From Centipeda felix (GTDB lineage: Bacteria > Bacillota > Negativicutes > Selenomonadales > Selenomonadaceae): a stretch of 64,000 nucleotides of DNA. Below are positions 30,369 to 43,051 of this stretch, one piece after another. A program made the translations under genes and the position numbers. The stretch is taken from positions 434,001-498,000 of the forward strand of contig NZ_LT891959.1 of the NCBI RefSeq assembly GCF_900186465.1. Reading direction: 5' to 3'. How positions within the stretch are numbered: the first letter of the stretch is position 1; every line of letters begins with the position of its first letter. The notes under the pieces were generated by a model. It was not told the DNA's origin. It did no database searches and saw only the letters and a list, made by a program, of their open reading frames with translations.

Positions 30369-31493
30369 TCACTTTCGCTGAAGCATCTCTGTCAGAATCT
30401 CCGCCACGCGCTGTGCCGCCTCCTCGCGAGCACAGTCGCGTGCCGCCCTGCGCATGGCAGGCAGACGATGCGTAAGTATGTCCTCCACCGCCGGTGCCAT
30501 GCGCTCGCCCGGGTGCAGCCATACGGCCGCTCCACATCGCGTCGCATAGACGGCGTTCTCCGTCTCCGGCCCCGGAATCGGGTCATGCAGGAGGAGCGGC
30601 AGCCCTGCAGCGAATGCCTCGCTGATTGTGAGCGCACCGGGCTTCGTGATGAGCAGATCTGCCGCGCGCATCAATACCGGCACATCGTGGGTATAGCCGC
30701 GCACGGAGATCACATGATGTGAATGTGCCGCGCGCGCACGCGCACGCTCCTCCAGTGCAGCATTATGTCCCGCCACGACGAGAACGGAGAGGCGCAGCTG
30801 TACTTGCTCCAAAGCCGCAAGGGTCGCCTCCATATCGCCAAGCCCCAGACCGCCGCCCATGAGAAGAACGGTCGGCCGATCTCCAGAGAGTCCTGCCTGT
30901 ACCTGTGCCTCGCGGCGTGCCAAGCGGCTCGCCATGAGCGTAATCGGTATGCCCGTCGCATGGATGCACTTCCGATCAAAGCCACACGCCGCCATCTCAT
31001 CCGCCATCGTCTCTGTCGCAACGAAATAGGCATCCACGTTACGCACAAACCAGATCGCGTGGAGAGCGTAGTCCGTGAGAAGTGCCGCCAGCGCAAAGGA
31101 GCCGCCATGCTGCTCGCGCCAGAGTGCTGCCGCCCCCTCGGGAAAGGGGTGGGTGGCGACCACAAGGTCGGGCTGATACGTTCGAATGATCCGTCCCATC
31201 GTACGCACCATCACCCAAGCAAAGGCAGCACGCACCGCACCCCCGCCCGCCTTCTTTCCCGCAATGTGGAAGAAGACATCGTAGAGATTCGGCACAAAGC
31301 GCAGCATCGTCAGATAAATACGTTTCATGAGATAGTGGATGATGGACACCTCTCGCGACATGAAGTCCACAACATCGATCCGCTGCTCCGCTGCTCCCGG
31401 CTGCGCCTTCAGTGCCGCACGAATGGCCTCTGCCGCCCGCGTATGCCCTGCACCGATGGAGGCGGTCAAAATGAGAATGCGGGCATGTCCCAT
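30369..31493 (-). CDS. GT28-family glycosyltransferase (MGDG synthase-like)
   Basis: 374-aa GT-B glycosyltransferase. The N-terminal MGDG-synthase domain (ILILTASIGAGHTRAAEAI) recognises lipid acceptors, and the C-terminal nucleotide-sugar domain has VLLMGGGLGLGDMEA, LITKPGALTISEAFAAGLP and DPIPGPETENA, as in UgtP/MurG relatives. It likely glycosylates diacylglycerol or a similar lipid at the inner membrane; the product is not provable from sequence. It is first in its own transcript before divIC. Confidence 0.88.
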   Translation of the reverse strand: MGHARILILTASIGAGHTRAAEAIRAALKAQPGAAEQRIDVVDFMSREVSIIHYLMKRIYLTMLRFVPNLYDVFFHIAGKKAGGGAVRAAFAWVMVRTMGRIIRTYQPDLVVATHPFPEGAAALWREQHGGSFALAALLTDYALHAIWFVRNVDAYFVATETMADEMAACGFDRKCIHATGIPITLMASRLARREAQVQAGLSGDRPTVLLMGGGLGLGDMEATLAALEQVQLRLSVLVVAGHNAALEERARARAAHSHHVISVRGYTHDVPVLMRAADLLITKPGALTISEAFAAGLPLLLHDPIPGPETENAVYATRCGAAVWLHPGERMAPAVEDILTHRLPAMRRAARDCAREEAAQRVAEILTEMLQRK

Positions 31494-31516
31494 CAGCTAC
31501 CTCCTCATACAATCTT

Positions 31517-31544
31517 ATTTTAACATAATTTTTGACAATGGCAA
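31517..31544 (-). promoter_or_regulatory. Promoter of the GT28-divIC transcript
   Basis: Minus strand TTGCCA, 16 bases, TAAAAT preceded by TGT (extended -10). The start site is about 17 bases before the ATG. Confidence 0.6.
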
Positions 31545-31571
31545 AAATTTTTTGACGGACGATGTGGATTT

Positions 31572-32348
31572 CTATGCCGTCAGCCCGCCATCCACCATAT
31601 AGATGCTGCCCGTTACCCATGCTGCCGCAGGAGAGGCGAGAAAGACGACAGCGGCAGCGGCCTCATCGGCCGTGCCGATGCGCCCGAGCGGATAGAGCGA
31701 CGCCATCTCCCGCAGCTGATCCTCTCGTGGCAGATGCTCTGCGAGCTGGCGCTCCGTCATCGGCGTGAGAATATCGGCAGGTGCAACGGCATTCACGCGC
31801 ACGCCGTCGCAGGCTGTCTCGCGGGCAAGCGAGCGCGTCAGCGCGACAACCGCGCCCTTCGTCGCCGCATACGCTGCACAAAAATAATTCCCATGCAGCC
31901 CTGCATCAGAGGCGATATTCACGATATTTCCATGCGTCTGCCGCAAATAGGGCAGAGCCGCCTGTGACAGATGGATCGTCCCCTTGATGTTCGTATCAAG
32001 CAGAGCGTCGAGCTCCTCCGCCGAAAGCGCATCCAGCGCGCCCTCGTGGTAGATGCCTGCGGCATTGATGAGAACGTCTAGCGCACCACAGCAGCGGATT
32101 GCCTCCGCAACAACGCGGCCACAGTCGGACAGAGACCGTACATCGCCGGCACAAAACAGCGCACGCCCTGTGGCAGAGAGCTGCTCCTCTGCGCCCTTGC
32201 CCCGCATCTGGTCACGCCCCATGAGCACAACGCGCGCACCGGCCGCCAGAAACATTGCCGCCGCCGCGTATCCGATGCCCGAGGTGCCGCCTGAGATCAG
32301 CACGGATTTTCCCGCGAATGCATCCGGTGCAAAGATCGTTTTGCTCAT
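31572..32348 (-). CDS. Short-chain dehydrogenase/reductase
   Basis: 258-aa classical SDR. Cofactor loop SGGTSGIG, NAAG motif (LINAAGIYHEG), catalytic Ser in NIASDAGLHG, and YxxxK as YAATKGAVV. The C-terminal MVDGGLTA is typical. Substrate unknown; NAD(P) preference unresolved. The frame extends to 32405, but that stretch carries the hup terminator, so ATG 32348 (MSKTIFAPDAF) is chosen. It is an addition relative to the Bacillus gene order here. Confidence 0.88.
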   Translation of the reverse strand: MSKTIFAPDAFAGKSVLISGGTSGIGYAAAAMFLAAGARVVLMGRDQMRGKGAEEQLSATGRALFCAGDVRSLSDCGRVVAEAIRCCGALDVLINAAGIYHEGALDALSAEELDALLDTNIKGTIHLSQAALPYLRQTHGNIVNIASDAGLHGNYFCAAYAATKGAVVALTRSLARETACDGVRVNAVAPADILTPMTERQLAEHLPREDQLREMASLYPLGRIGTADEAAAAVVFLASPAAAWVTGSIYMVDGGLTA

Positions 32349-32365
32349 ATCCGCCCCACAACGCA

Positions 32366-32395
32366 GAAAAACCGGACTCCCGTCGGAAGTCCGGT
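32366..32395 (-). terminator. Terminator after hup
   Basis: Minus strand ACCGGACT, 9-base loop, AGTCCGGT, then TTTTC, 12 bases past the HU stop. Confidence 0.93.
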
Positions 32396-32407
32396 CACAC
32401 TGCAAAA

Positions 32408-32680
32408 TCAGTTCACAGCATCCTTCAGAGCCTTGCCGGCCTTGAACACAGGATTACGCGAAGCCGCGATCTCGATTTCCTTGCCCGTCTGGGGGTTACG
32501 CCCCTTGCGTGCCGCACGATCCTTCACCTCGAACGTGCCGAATCCGATCAGCTGAATCTTGTCACCCTCGGAAAGTGCGCCCTTGATCGTCTCAAAAACT
32601 GCATTGACTGCCTTCTCTGCGTCCTTCTTCGTGAGACTTGCCTGCTCTGCTACGTTTGCGACCAATTCCTGCTTGTTCAA
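32408..32680 (-). CDS. hup: HU family nucleoid protein, TTG start
   Basis: 90-aa histone-like DNA-binding protein, exactly the HU length. Family markers: [13 protein letters not shown] start, [20 protein letters not shown] (beta arm) and [15 protein letters not shown] end. TTG at 32680 lies 7 bases after AAAGGAGG. A start at 32710 would place that Shine-Dalgarno inside the gene and add ten foreign residues. Own promoter and terminator imply a short, abundant monocistronic mRNA. Confidence 0.96.
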   Translation of the reverse strand: MNKQELVANVAEQASLTKKDAEKAVNAVFETIKGALSEGDKIQLIGFGTFEVKDRAARKGRNPQTGKEIEIAASRNPVFKAGKALKDAVN

Positions 32681-32748
32681 AGTAGCATCCTCCTTTAAGA
32701 TATTTTCCATTTTCCTCGCGACCGCTTAGTGTCGCACTGACATGAGAG

Positions 32749-32777
32749 AATTTAACAGAATTACCCCGAAAAATCAA
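32749..32777 (-). promoter_or_regulatory. Promoter of hup
   Basis: Minus strand TTGATT, 17 bases, TAAATT preceded by TGT (extended -10). Leader of about 60 bases. Confidence 0.65.
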
Positions 32778-32825
32778 GGGGAAATATTAAAAAAAGATGA
32801 TTTTTCCCAAAAACTCCCGTTTTTT

Positions 32826-33513
32826 TTACGGATTTTCCCAAAAAGTCGGCATATAAGGGACAAAAATGGAGGTCAGATGATCCACATCCTCCTGCCGATC
32901 GAGTGCATAAAGCGGAATGCGCCGCACGTCCTGTTCGGGCAGACTGAGGTGGTGCAGATAGAGCACCTCCTGTGCATCGTCGCAGTGCTCCATCAGGAGC
33001 AGTTTGACATCGGAAGCAATCGCATGCGAATAAATTTGTGTAATGATGCGGTCCTGCGTCGGCACGGCACGGATCTGCGCCTCATTCAGCGCGTCGAGAA
33101 TGGAGAGCCCGTTCACGGGATCGATGCCCACCGCCGCAAAAAGCGGATCCAAAAAACTCATCCCGGACAGGATGTCGAGCGGTATCCCCTCGCGCTCTGC
33201 CGCAGGGCGCAGGAGCTGTACCGTGCGCTCTGCGACGTGCGGGCTTCCGGGAACGAGATAGAGCACAGAGCCCGTGCGGACACGCGTACAGAGATCCGTG
33301 ACAATCGCGGCATAGAGCGCATCAAAGTCCCCCATCTCCTCGTAGAGGGGATCGTATGTCTCATAGGAAATCTGCACATCATCCAGTGCCGATACACTCG
33401 GGTGGATGCGCGTGCGCAGCACGATCTGCTCCGCCCTCTCGATCTGCGTCCATGTCTCGCGCGTAATCAGCCCCGCGTCACCGGGGCCGAGCCCCGCAAC
33501 GGTCAATCGATAG

Positions 33514-33521
<8 letters not shown>
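32826..33521 (-). CDS. Tetrapyrrole-methylase-fold protein (YabN N-domain, no MazG)
   Basis: 231-aa protein equal to the N-terminal half of YabN/MazG-fusion proteins: LTVAGLGPGDAGLITRETW (SAM-binding glycine loop), LYLVPGSPHVAERTV and ILSGMSFLDPLFAAVGIDP. In Bacillus and many clostridia this is fused to a MazG NTP pyrophosphohydrolase. Here the frame stops (WENP*) and the hup promoter begins about 50 bases later, so the MazG half is absent. The start overlaps the mfd stop by 8 bases. The methylase substrate is unknown in the whole family. Confidence 0.85.
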
Positions 33522-38763
<5,242 letters not shown>

Positions 38764-38811
38764 GGATAGACTCCTTTCAATAGGACGTTGCATGATGGTT
38801 CACGGATCCAT

Positions 38812-38875
38812 TCAACACCATCATCTTGGTGTATTTTCCCGCACTCCGGCGGAACATCTGCACCAATCGGATGAC
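38812..38875 (+). repeat. Degenerate internal fragment of the MITE-like repeat
   Basis: Reads CAACACCATCATCTTGGTGT, then ATTTTCCCGCACTCCGGCGG, parallel to CAACCATCTTGACGCATC...CCCGCACTTCGGCGG of the 163-bp element. It lies in the argS-rpoE gap. The ACACCA/TGGTGT dyad here has no T-run after it on the minus strand, so I do not call it a terminator. Confidence 0.55.
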
Positions 38876-38891
38876 TGTCTCCCGTGAGGCC

Positions 38892-40550
38892 TTACATCTT
38901 CTCCGGCGCGGAAACGCCCAGAATACCGAGGCTGTGGCGAATCACGCGCCCGGTCGCCATGACGAGGGCGAGGCGGGCAGAGGCAAGTGCCGGTTCCTGT
39001 CCAACAATGCGGCATTTATTGTAAAACGCATGAAATGCAGCCGCGAGCTCATGGCTGTAGCGTGCGATGCGCTGAGGAGCGTATTCCGCTGCAGCGCGCT
39101 CGATCTCCTCAGGATAGGCAGCGAGCTTCTTGATGAGTGCCGTCTCCGTCTCATCCGTCAGGCGTTCCAGCTCCGCCCCATCTGAGGGGCCAATTTTCGA
39201 TTCCTCCGCCTGGCGGAAGATGCTGGAAATGCGTGCATGCGCATACTGGATGTAGTAGACGGGGTTTTCGTTCGTTCTCTTCTTCGCGAGATCGAGATCG
39301 AAATCCAGCTGGCTGTCGAGGGAGCGCATCAGGAAGAAATACCGCGCCGCATCGACGCCGACCTCCTCCATCAATTCCCGCAGCGTCACCGTCTCGCCCG
39401 TGCGCTTGCTCAGCTTTACGACCTCACCGTCGCGATAGAGGCTCACCATCTGCAGGAGAAGTACCGTAAGCTGCTGGGGATCGTGTCCGAGCGCCGCCAT
39501 CGCCGCCTTGACGCGGGCGACATAGCCGTGATGATCCGCCCCCCAGATGTTGACGAGCCTGCCGAAGCCGCGCGCGTACTTATTGTCATGATAGGCGATA
39601 TCCGCGGCAAGATACGTCGGTACGCCATTGTCGCGGAAGATCACGCGATCTTTGTCATCCCCGTAGTCCGTCGAGCGCAGCCATACCGCACCGTCCTTCT
39701 CGTAGGCGGCGCCGCGTTCGAGCAGCACATCGACGACGCGGCGCACGGCCGCCGGATGGAGCGTGCGCTCACTGAACCACGCATCGAACGTCACACCGAA
39801 GTCTGCGAGATCCTCGCGAAGCGCGGCGAGTTTCTCGCGATAGGCAATGTCCTTGAACTGTTCCAGACGCTTCTCCTCGGACAGAGCGAGATAGCGATCC
39901 CCGTCACGGTCGATGATGCGCTGTGCCGTCTCCACGATATCCGCACCGTGGTAGCCGTTCTCAGGGAACAGTACCTCCCGTCCGAGGAGCTCCAGATAGC
40001 GCGCATTCACCGACACGGCGAGCAAATGCATCTGGTTGCCCGCATCGTTGACATAGTACTCGCTCTCCACCGTATAGCCTGCCGTCCGCAGCAGCGTCAC
40101 CAGCGCCGAGCCGACCGCCGCACCGCGCCCGTGTCCGACGTGCAGCGGTCCCGTCGGATTCGCGCTGACGTACTCCACCTGAATCGGCGCCGCATCCTTC
40201 GGCGCCAGTGTACCGTAGGTCTCCCCCGCACGCAGAATCCCACGCAGGGTATCTGCCATCACATCTTTTTTGAGATAGAAATTGAGGAAGCCCGGTCCTG
40301 CCATCTCCGCATGATCGAGCCATGCGCCCGTAAGATGGGCACGAAGCGTCTCCGCGATCTTCTTCGGCGGCTGACGAAAGACGCGCGCCGACTGCATCGC
40401 AAAGTTCGTGGCAAAATCGCCCAGCGCCTTATCCGGCGGCTCCTCCAGAAGAATGGGGGGAAGTGCGCCGCCCTCCGGCAGCTCTCCCGCCGCCGTGGCG
40501 GCCTCCACGGCACGAAGCAGTGCCTGCTCAATCTGCTGTTTGATCTCCAC
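38892..40550 (-). CDS. argS: Arginyl-tRNA synthetase
   Basis: 552-aa class I synthetase. N-terminal Add-1 domain, HIGH-type motif as HVGHGRGAAVGSAL (near residue 125), KMSKS-type loop as VVKLSKRTGETV, and the C-terminal DALR anticodon domain (AYSHELAAAFHAFYNKC-type, here RYSHELAAAFHAF). GTG at 40550 gives the normal N-terminus (MEIKQQIEQALL) with AAAGGAG upstream. It overlaps the ywiB-like gene by 23 bases, a Bacillus-like pairing. Confidence 0.95.
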   Translation of the reverse strand: MEIKQQIEQALLRAVEAATAAGELPEGGALPPILLEEPPDKALGDFATNFAMQSARVFRQPPKKIAETLRAHLTGAWLDHAEMAGPGFLNFYLKKDVMADTLRGILRAGETYGTLAPKDAAPIQVEYVSANPTGPLHVGHGRGAAVGSALVTLLRTAGYTVESEYYVNDAGNQMHLLAVSVNARYLELLGREVLFPENGYHGADIVETAQRIIDRDGDRYLALSEEKRLEQFKDIAYREKLAALREDLADFGVTFDAWFSERTLHPAAVRRVVDVLLERGAAYEKDGAVWLRSTDYGDDKDRVIFRDNGVPTYLAADIAYHDNKYARGFGRLVNIWGADHHGYVARVKAAMAALGHDPQQLTVLLLQMVSLYRDGEVVKLSKRTGETVTLRELMEEVGVDAARYFFLMRSLDSQLDFDLDLAKKRTNENPVYYIQYAHARISSIFRQAEESKIGPSDGAELERLTDETETALIKKLAAYPEEIERAAAEYAPQRIARYSHELAAAFHAFYNKCRIVGQEPALASARLALVMATGRVIRHSLGILGVSAPEKM

Positions 40551-40998
40551 CTTGATTTGATCTCCTTTGCATTGGCTCAATTCGTATTTCCATCGTGTTG
40601 TCGCTCTGACGCATCCCGTCCACATAGAGCGTATAGAAAATATACGCTTCCTCCACCCCGTCCGGAAAGCTGCGCACGCGCAGGCGCCGCGTCAACGTGG
40701 ACAGCGAGAACCGCCCGTACGGGGTGCGGTAGTCGCCGCGCCGTTCCTGCCCCGGGACGAAGTTCTGCGTACAGCGCACGACGCCACGCCGCTGCAGACG
40801 CACATCGTCCGCACCGATGCGCAGAATCGTCGGGACAATCGCGCCCTCAATCAGCTCTGCATCGTCATAGCTCACATAGCGGCTCTCTCCACGCAAAAAA
40901 CGCCGTCCTATCACGGACAGCGTAATGCGGCTCTCCTCGCCTGCAGCATCCACCTGTCTTCCCTTGAGAAAGACACGCACCTGCTCCGCACCCTTCAT
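40528..40998 (-). CDS. ywiB: DUF1934 beta-barrel protein (YwiB-like)
   Basis: 156-aa member of DUF1934, a calycin-like small beta-barrel family of unknown function. Features: QVRVFLKGRQVDAAGEES start, SYDDAELIEGAIVPTILRIG, and RGDYRTPYGRFSLSTLTRRL, the best-conserved part. ATG at 40998 follows GGAGGAGG; the frame to 41046 adds 16 unsupported residues. It precedes and overlaps argS, as in Bacillus, hinting at a translation-linked role (inferred). Confidence 0.85.
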   Translation of the reverse strand: MKGAEQVRVFLKGRQVDAAGEESRITLSVIGRRFLRGESRYVSYDDAELIEGAIVPTILRIGADDVRLQRRGVVRCTQNFVPGQERRGDYRTPYGRFSLSTLTRRLRVRSFPDGVEEAYIFYTLYVDGMRQSDNTMEIRIEPMQRRSNQGGDQTAD

Positions 40999-41032
40999 CG
41001 AAACCTCCTCCGATAAAAAGTGTTCCGTGCAG

Positions 41033-41060
41033 CGAGAGCACGACATCGATCATGCTCTCG
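41033..41060. other. Perfect 8-bp inverted repeat upstream of ywiB-argS
   Basis: CGAGAGCA, 12-base loop containing ATCGAT, TGCTCTCG. No T-run follows on either strand. It could be an operator or leader hairpin of the ywiB-argS transcript. Confidence 0.4.
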
Positions 41061-41073
41061 ACGCGTTATTCTT

Positions 41074-41178
41074 GAAATCACCGATAAAGCAGCCCCTCGG
41101 ATGAGCGCAGATTGCCCGTCATCGCATCGACAAAAAGATGCGCTGAGATGGCCGTACTGTATTGATCGGAGATTCCTT
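41074..41178. repeat. Diverged copy of the MITE-like repeat
   Basis: Both ends are recognisable (GAAATCACCGATAAA; ATTGATCGGAGATTCCTT), as are the GCGCAGATT and AAAAAGATGCGCTGAGATGG parts. About 60 bases of the interior are missing. Its right edge touches the TAA stop of cheX. Confidence 0.75.
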
Positions 41179-41642
41179 TATACCTGGTCAACGGCAATAT
41201 CCAATTCCACAAGTTTGCCGCTCAGATCCATTGCGACGACGAGGTACTGGCCATCGCAGACCTTCACCTCGAAGTCCGCCCCCACCGTCAGCGACGGCGT
41301 GGAGATATCGACATCCAGCTCCAAGGCCGTGATGTTCGTCGCCGTGTGAGCCGTCAGCATATTGCTCAGCTCTGAGATCGCGCTCTGCGCCATCTCGTCG
41401 AACGTCTCGACCGGCATCCCCATCATCATCTGCGACGCGATAAACTTGGCCGTCTCCTCACTCATATTGTAGACGACATTCCCGCGAATCTGCTTGGTAA
41501 AGCCCACCAGCATCGAAACACCGAGACTCTTGACACGCGACTTCGCTGCATAGAGCTTCGTCCGTGTCGGCTCGAGGAATCCCAGCATCGGCATCACCGT
41601 CGTAAAGGCGTCCACAAAAGGATTGATCAGTTTTGCATCCAT
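41178..41642 (-). CDS. cheX: CheX-type chemotaxis phosphatase-like protein
   Basis: 154-aa CheX/CheC-fold protein, expected to dephosphorylate CheY-P or a related response regulator. The family's helix motif ExxN appears in SAISELSNMLTAH. N-terminus INPFVDAFTTVMPMLGF is typical of CheX. It follows the REC-CheX gene by 3 bases. No other chemotaxis or flagellar genes are present here, so the pair may act with an array encoded elsewhere or in another pathway. Confidence 0.85.
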   Translation of the reverse strand: MDAKLINPFVDAFTTVMPMLGFLEPTRTKLYAAKSRVKSLGVSMLVGFTKQIRGNVVYNMSEETAKFIASQMMMGMPVETFDEMAQSAISELSNMLTAHTATNITALELDVDISTPSLTVGADFEVKVCDGQYLVVAMDLSGKLVELDIAVDQV

Positions 41643-41645
41643 CGA

Positions 41646-42509
41646 TTACTCTCCTTCTGCAAAGCCCACATTGATCCGGACGGTTCCAATCGGCAACTTC
41701 ATGCTGATACAGAACGTCGTCATGCGGGGACTTACAATATGCACCTGTGCGCCCGAGATCGTCCCCGGGGGCGTCAGGCGCAGTTCCTTCCCATCCAGGA
41801 CATTGTTGATCTTTGAAACAGCTCGCCCTGCGATAATGTTCGCGGCTTCCTCTACGGCATCTGCTGCCTCGTTCTCCGTGAGCTCCTCTACGGTCGAATA
41901 TCCAAGCATGTGCATGGCGAAGAGCTGTACCACAGACTCCTCTGCGTAGAGGATCACGCGTCCTGTCGTATAGCCCGTGATGCCGATGATCACTGCCGCA
42001 CCGCTCACATCGAGTGTGCGCGACTCATAGGGTGCAATCTCCGGCTCTCCCTCCATATTGAGGAGCCCCGACACCCCCTGCTGGAGGGCACGTGCAAACG
42101 GCTTTGCATAGAGTTCCCGAAACTCTGTCTCCTGCGTGGCGGATACCTGCCCGATCAGGTACAGCGTATCCAGCAGATCTGCCTGCGAAACCGGCTTTTG
42201 AAGGAACGCACGCACGCCGACAGCCTTCCCTTGTGTGATGAGCTTCAGATCCTTCATCGCACTGATCATCAGAATCCGTGCATCCGCATCCAGCGCGAGG
42301 ATACGTCTGCTGCACTCAAGGCCGTTTGTGTCCGGCAGGTTCATATCCATCGTCACGAAGTCCGGCCGCAGCTCTTCGTAGAGTTTCAGCGCCTCCACGG
42401 CATCTGCCGCCATCCCGCAGACCTCGAAATCCGTTTCCCTTAGATGTTCAGCAATCATCACGCGGCTGATCTTGGAGTCGTCCACGATCAGTACCCGCAG
42501 CTTTCCCAT
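41646..42509 (-). CDS. Response regulator with CheX-like output domain
   Basis: 287-aa two-domain protein. Receiver at residues 1-120: VLIVDDSKISR, phospho-Asp in FVTMDMNLPDTNG, and the Lys of LQKPVS. Residues about 140-287 form a CheC/CheX-like domain with EAANIIAGRAVSKINN, again containing the E-x2-N helix. It could dephosphorylate itself or its partners. Operon with cheX downstream; Shine-Dalgarno GGGGGAGTAGGA precedes the ATG. Confidence 0.87.
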   Translation of the reverse strand: MGKLRVLIVDDSKISRVMIAEHLRETDFEVCGMAADAVEALKLYEELRPDFVTMDMNLPDTNGLECSRRILALDADARILMISAMKDLKLITQGKAVGVRAFLQKPVSQADLLDTLYLIGQVSATQETEFRELYAKPFARALQQGVSGLLNMEGEPEIAPYESRTLDVSGAAVIIGITGYTTGRVILYAEESVVQLFAMHMLGYSTVEELTENEAADAVEEAANIIAGRAVSKINNVLDGKELRLTPPGTISGAQVHIVSPRMTTFCISMKLPIGTVRINVGFAEGE

Positions 42510-42549
42510 TCCTACTCCCCCTCTGCCACGAACACTCTATTCTAATTCT

Positions 42550-42555
42550 ATTATA
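42550..42555 (-). promoter_or_regulatory. -10 element of the REC-CheX/cheX transcript
   Basis: Minus-strand TATAAT about 41 bases before the ATG; the -35 at 17 bases is TGACGA at best. Confidence 0.45.
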
Positions 42556-42574
42556 CACAAAAAAGGGCTGTTCG

Positions 42575-42940
42575 TCACATATTTTTTGGGAGAACTTCGA
42601 TCCAATAGCCGTCGGGATCCTCTACGAAGTAAATGCCCATTTCGGCATTCTCATAGCAGATGACCCCCATCTCCGTATGCAGCGCATGCGCTGCTGCATA
42701 GTCGTCCGTATGGAGCGCGAGATGGAACTCCTTTTCCCCGAGATTGTACGGTTCAGTTCGCGCGTCCAGATAGGTCAGCTCCAGCTCAAAGTCCGTCGTG
42801 CCGTCCGTCAGATAGACGAGGGTAAAGCCCTCCGCCTCTAGGCGCCGCTTCTCACGGAAGCCAAATGCCTTTTCATAGAACGCCATGCTGCGTGCCAGAT
42901 CGAGCACATTGAAATTCACATGCGTAAAATTAAATGCCAT
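42575..42940 (-). CDS. VOC/glyoxalase I-family protein
   Basis: 121-aa metalloenzyme-fold protein, the size of lactoylglutathione lyase (GloA). Two paired beta-alpha modules are seen: FTHVNFNVLDLARSMAFYEK and FHLALHTDDYAAAHA, with YFVEDPDGYWIEVLPKN at the end. Candidate metal ligands are His near 7, Glu near 53, His near 74 and Glu near 116, the GloA pattern. A GloA role is likely but other VOC reactions are possible. Upstream of its ATG lies a repeat end. Confidence 0.82.
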   Translation of the reverse strand: MAFNFTHVNFNVLDLARSMAFYEKAFGFREKRRLEAEGFTLVYLTDGTTDFELELTYLDARTEPYNLGEKEFHLALHTDDYAAAHALHTEMGVICYENAEMGIYFVEDPDGYWIEVLPKNM

Positions 42941-42955
42941 AATGTCCTCCCCATT

Positions 42956-42976
42956 AAGGAATCGCTGATAAATTTC
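42956..42976 (+). repeat. End fragment of the MITE-like repeat
   Basis: AAGGAATCGCTGATAAATTTC, matching the element's terminus. Nothing clearly related follows. It lies 15 bases upstream of the glyoxalase-family ATG. Confidence 0.6.
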
Positions 42977-43015
42977 GTATTTTGTGTATATCGGAAAATG
43001 CCGTCCTCCTCATAA

Positions 43016-43051
43016 GCGCATCACCGACAGCTCCCTACTGTCGTGATGCGC
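43016..43051 (-). other. Strong hairpin containing the putP stop codon
   Basis: Minus strand GCGCATCACGACAG, loop with the TAG stop, CTGTCG, one-base bulge, TGATGCGC. No T-run follows, so it is more likely an mRNA 3' stabiliser or processing site than an intrinsic terminator. Confidence 0.65.

Noticed and set aside
38814-38831. Terminator of argS (ACACCA/TGGTGT dyad)
   Set aside because: No T-run follows on the minus strand, and the sequence is better explained as a degenerate repeat fragment.
39237-40925. 562-codon plus-strand open frame opposite argS/ywiB
   Set aside because: Antisense shadow; ArgRS motifs are on the minus strand.
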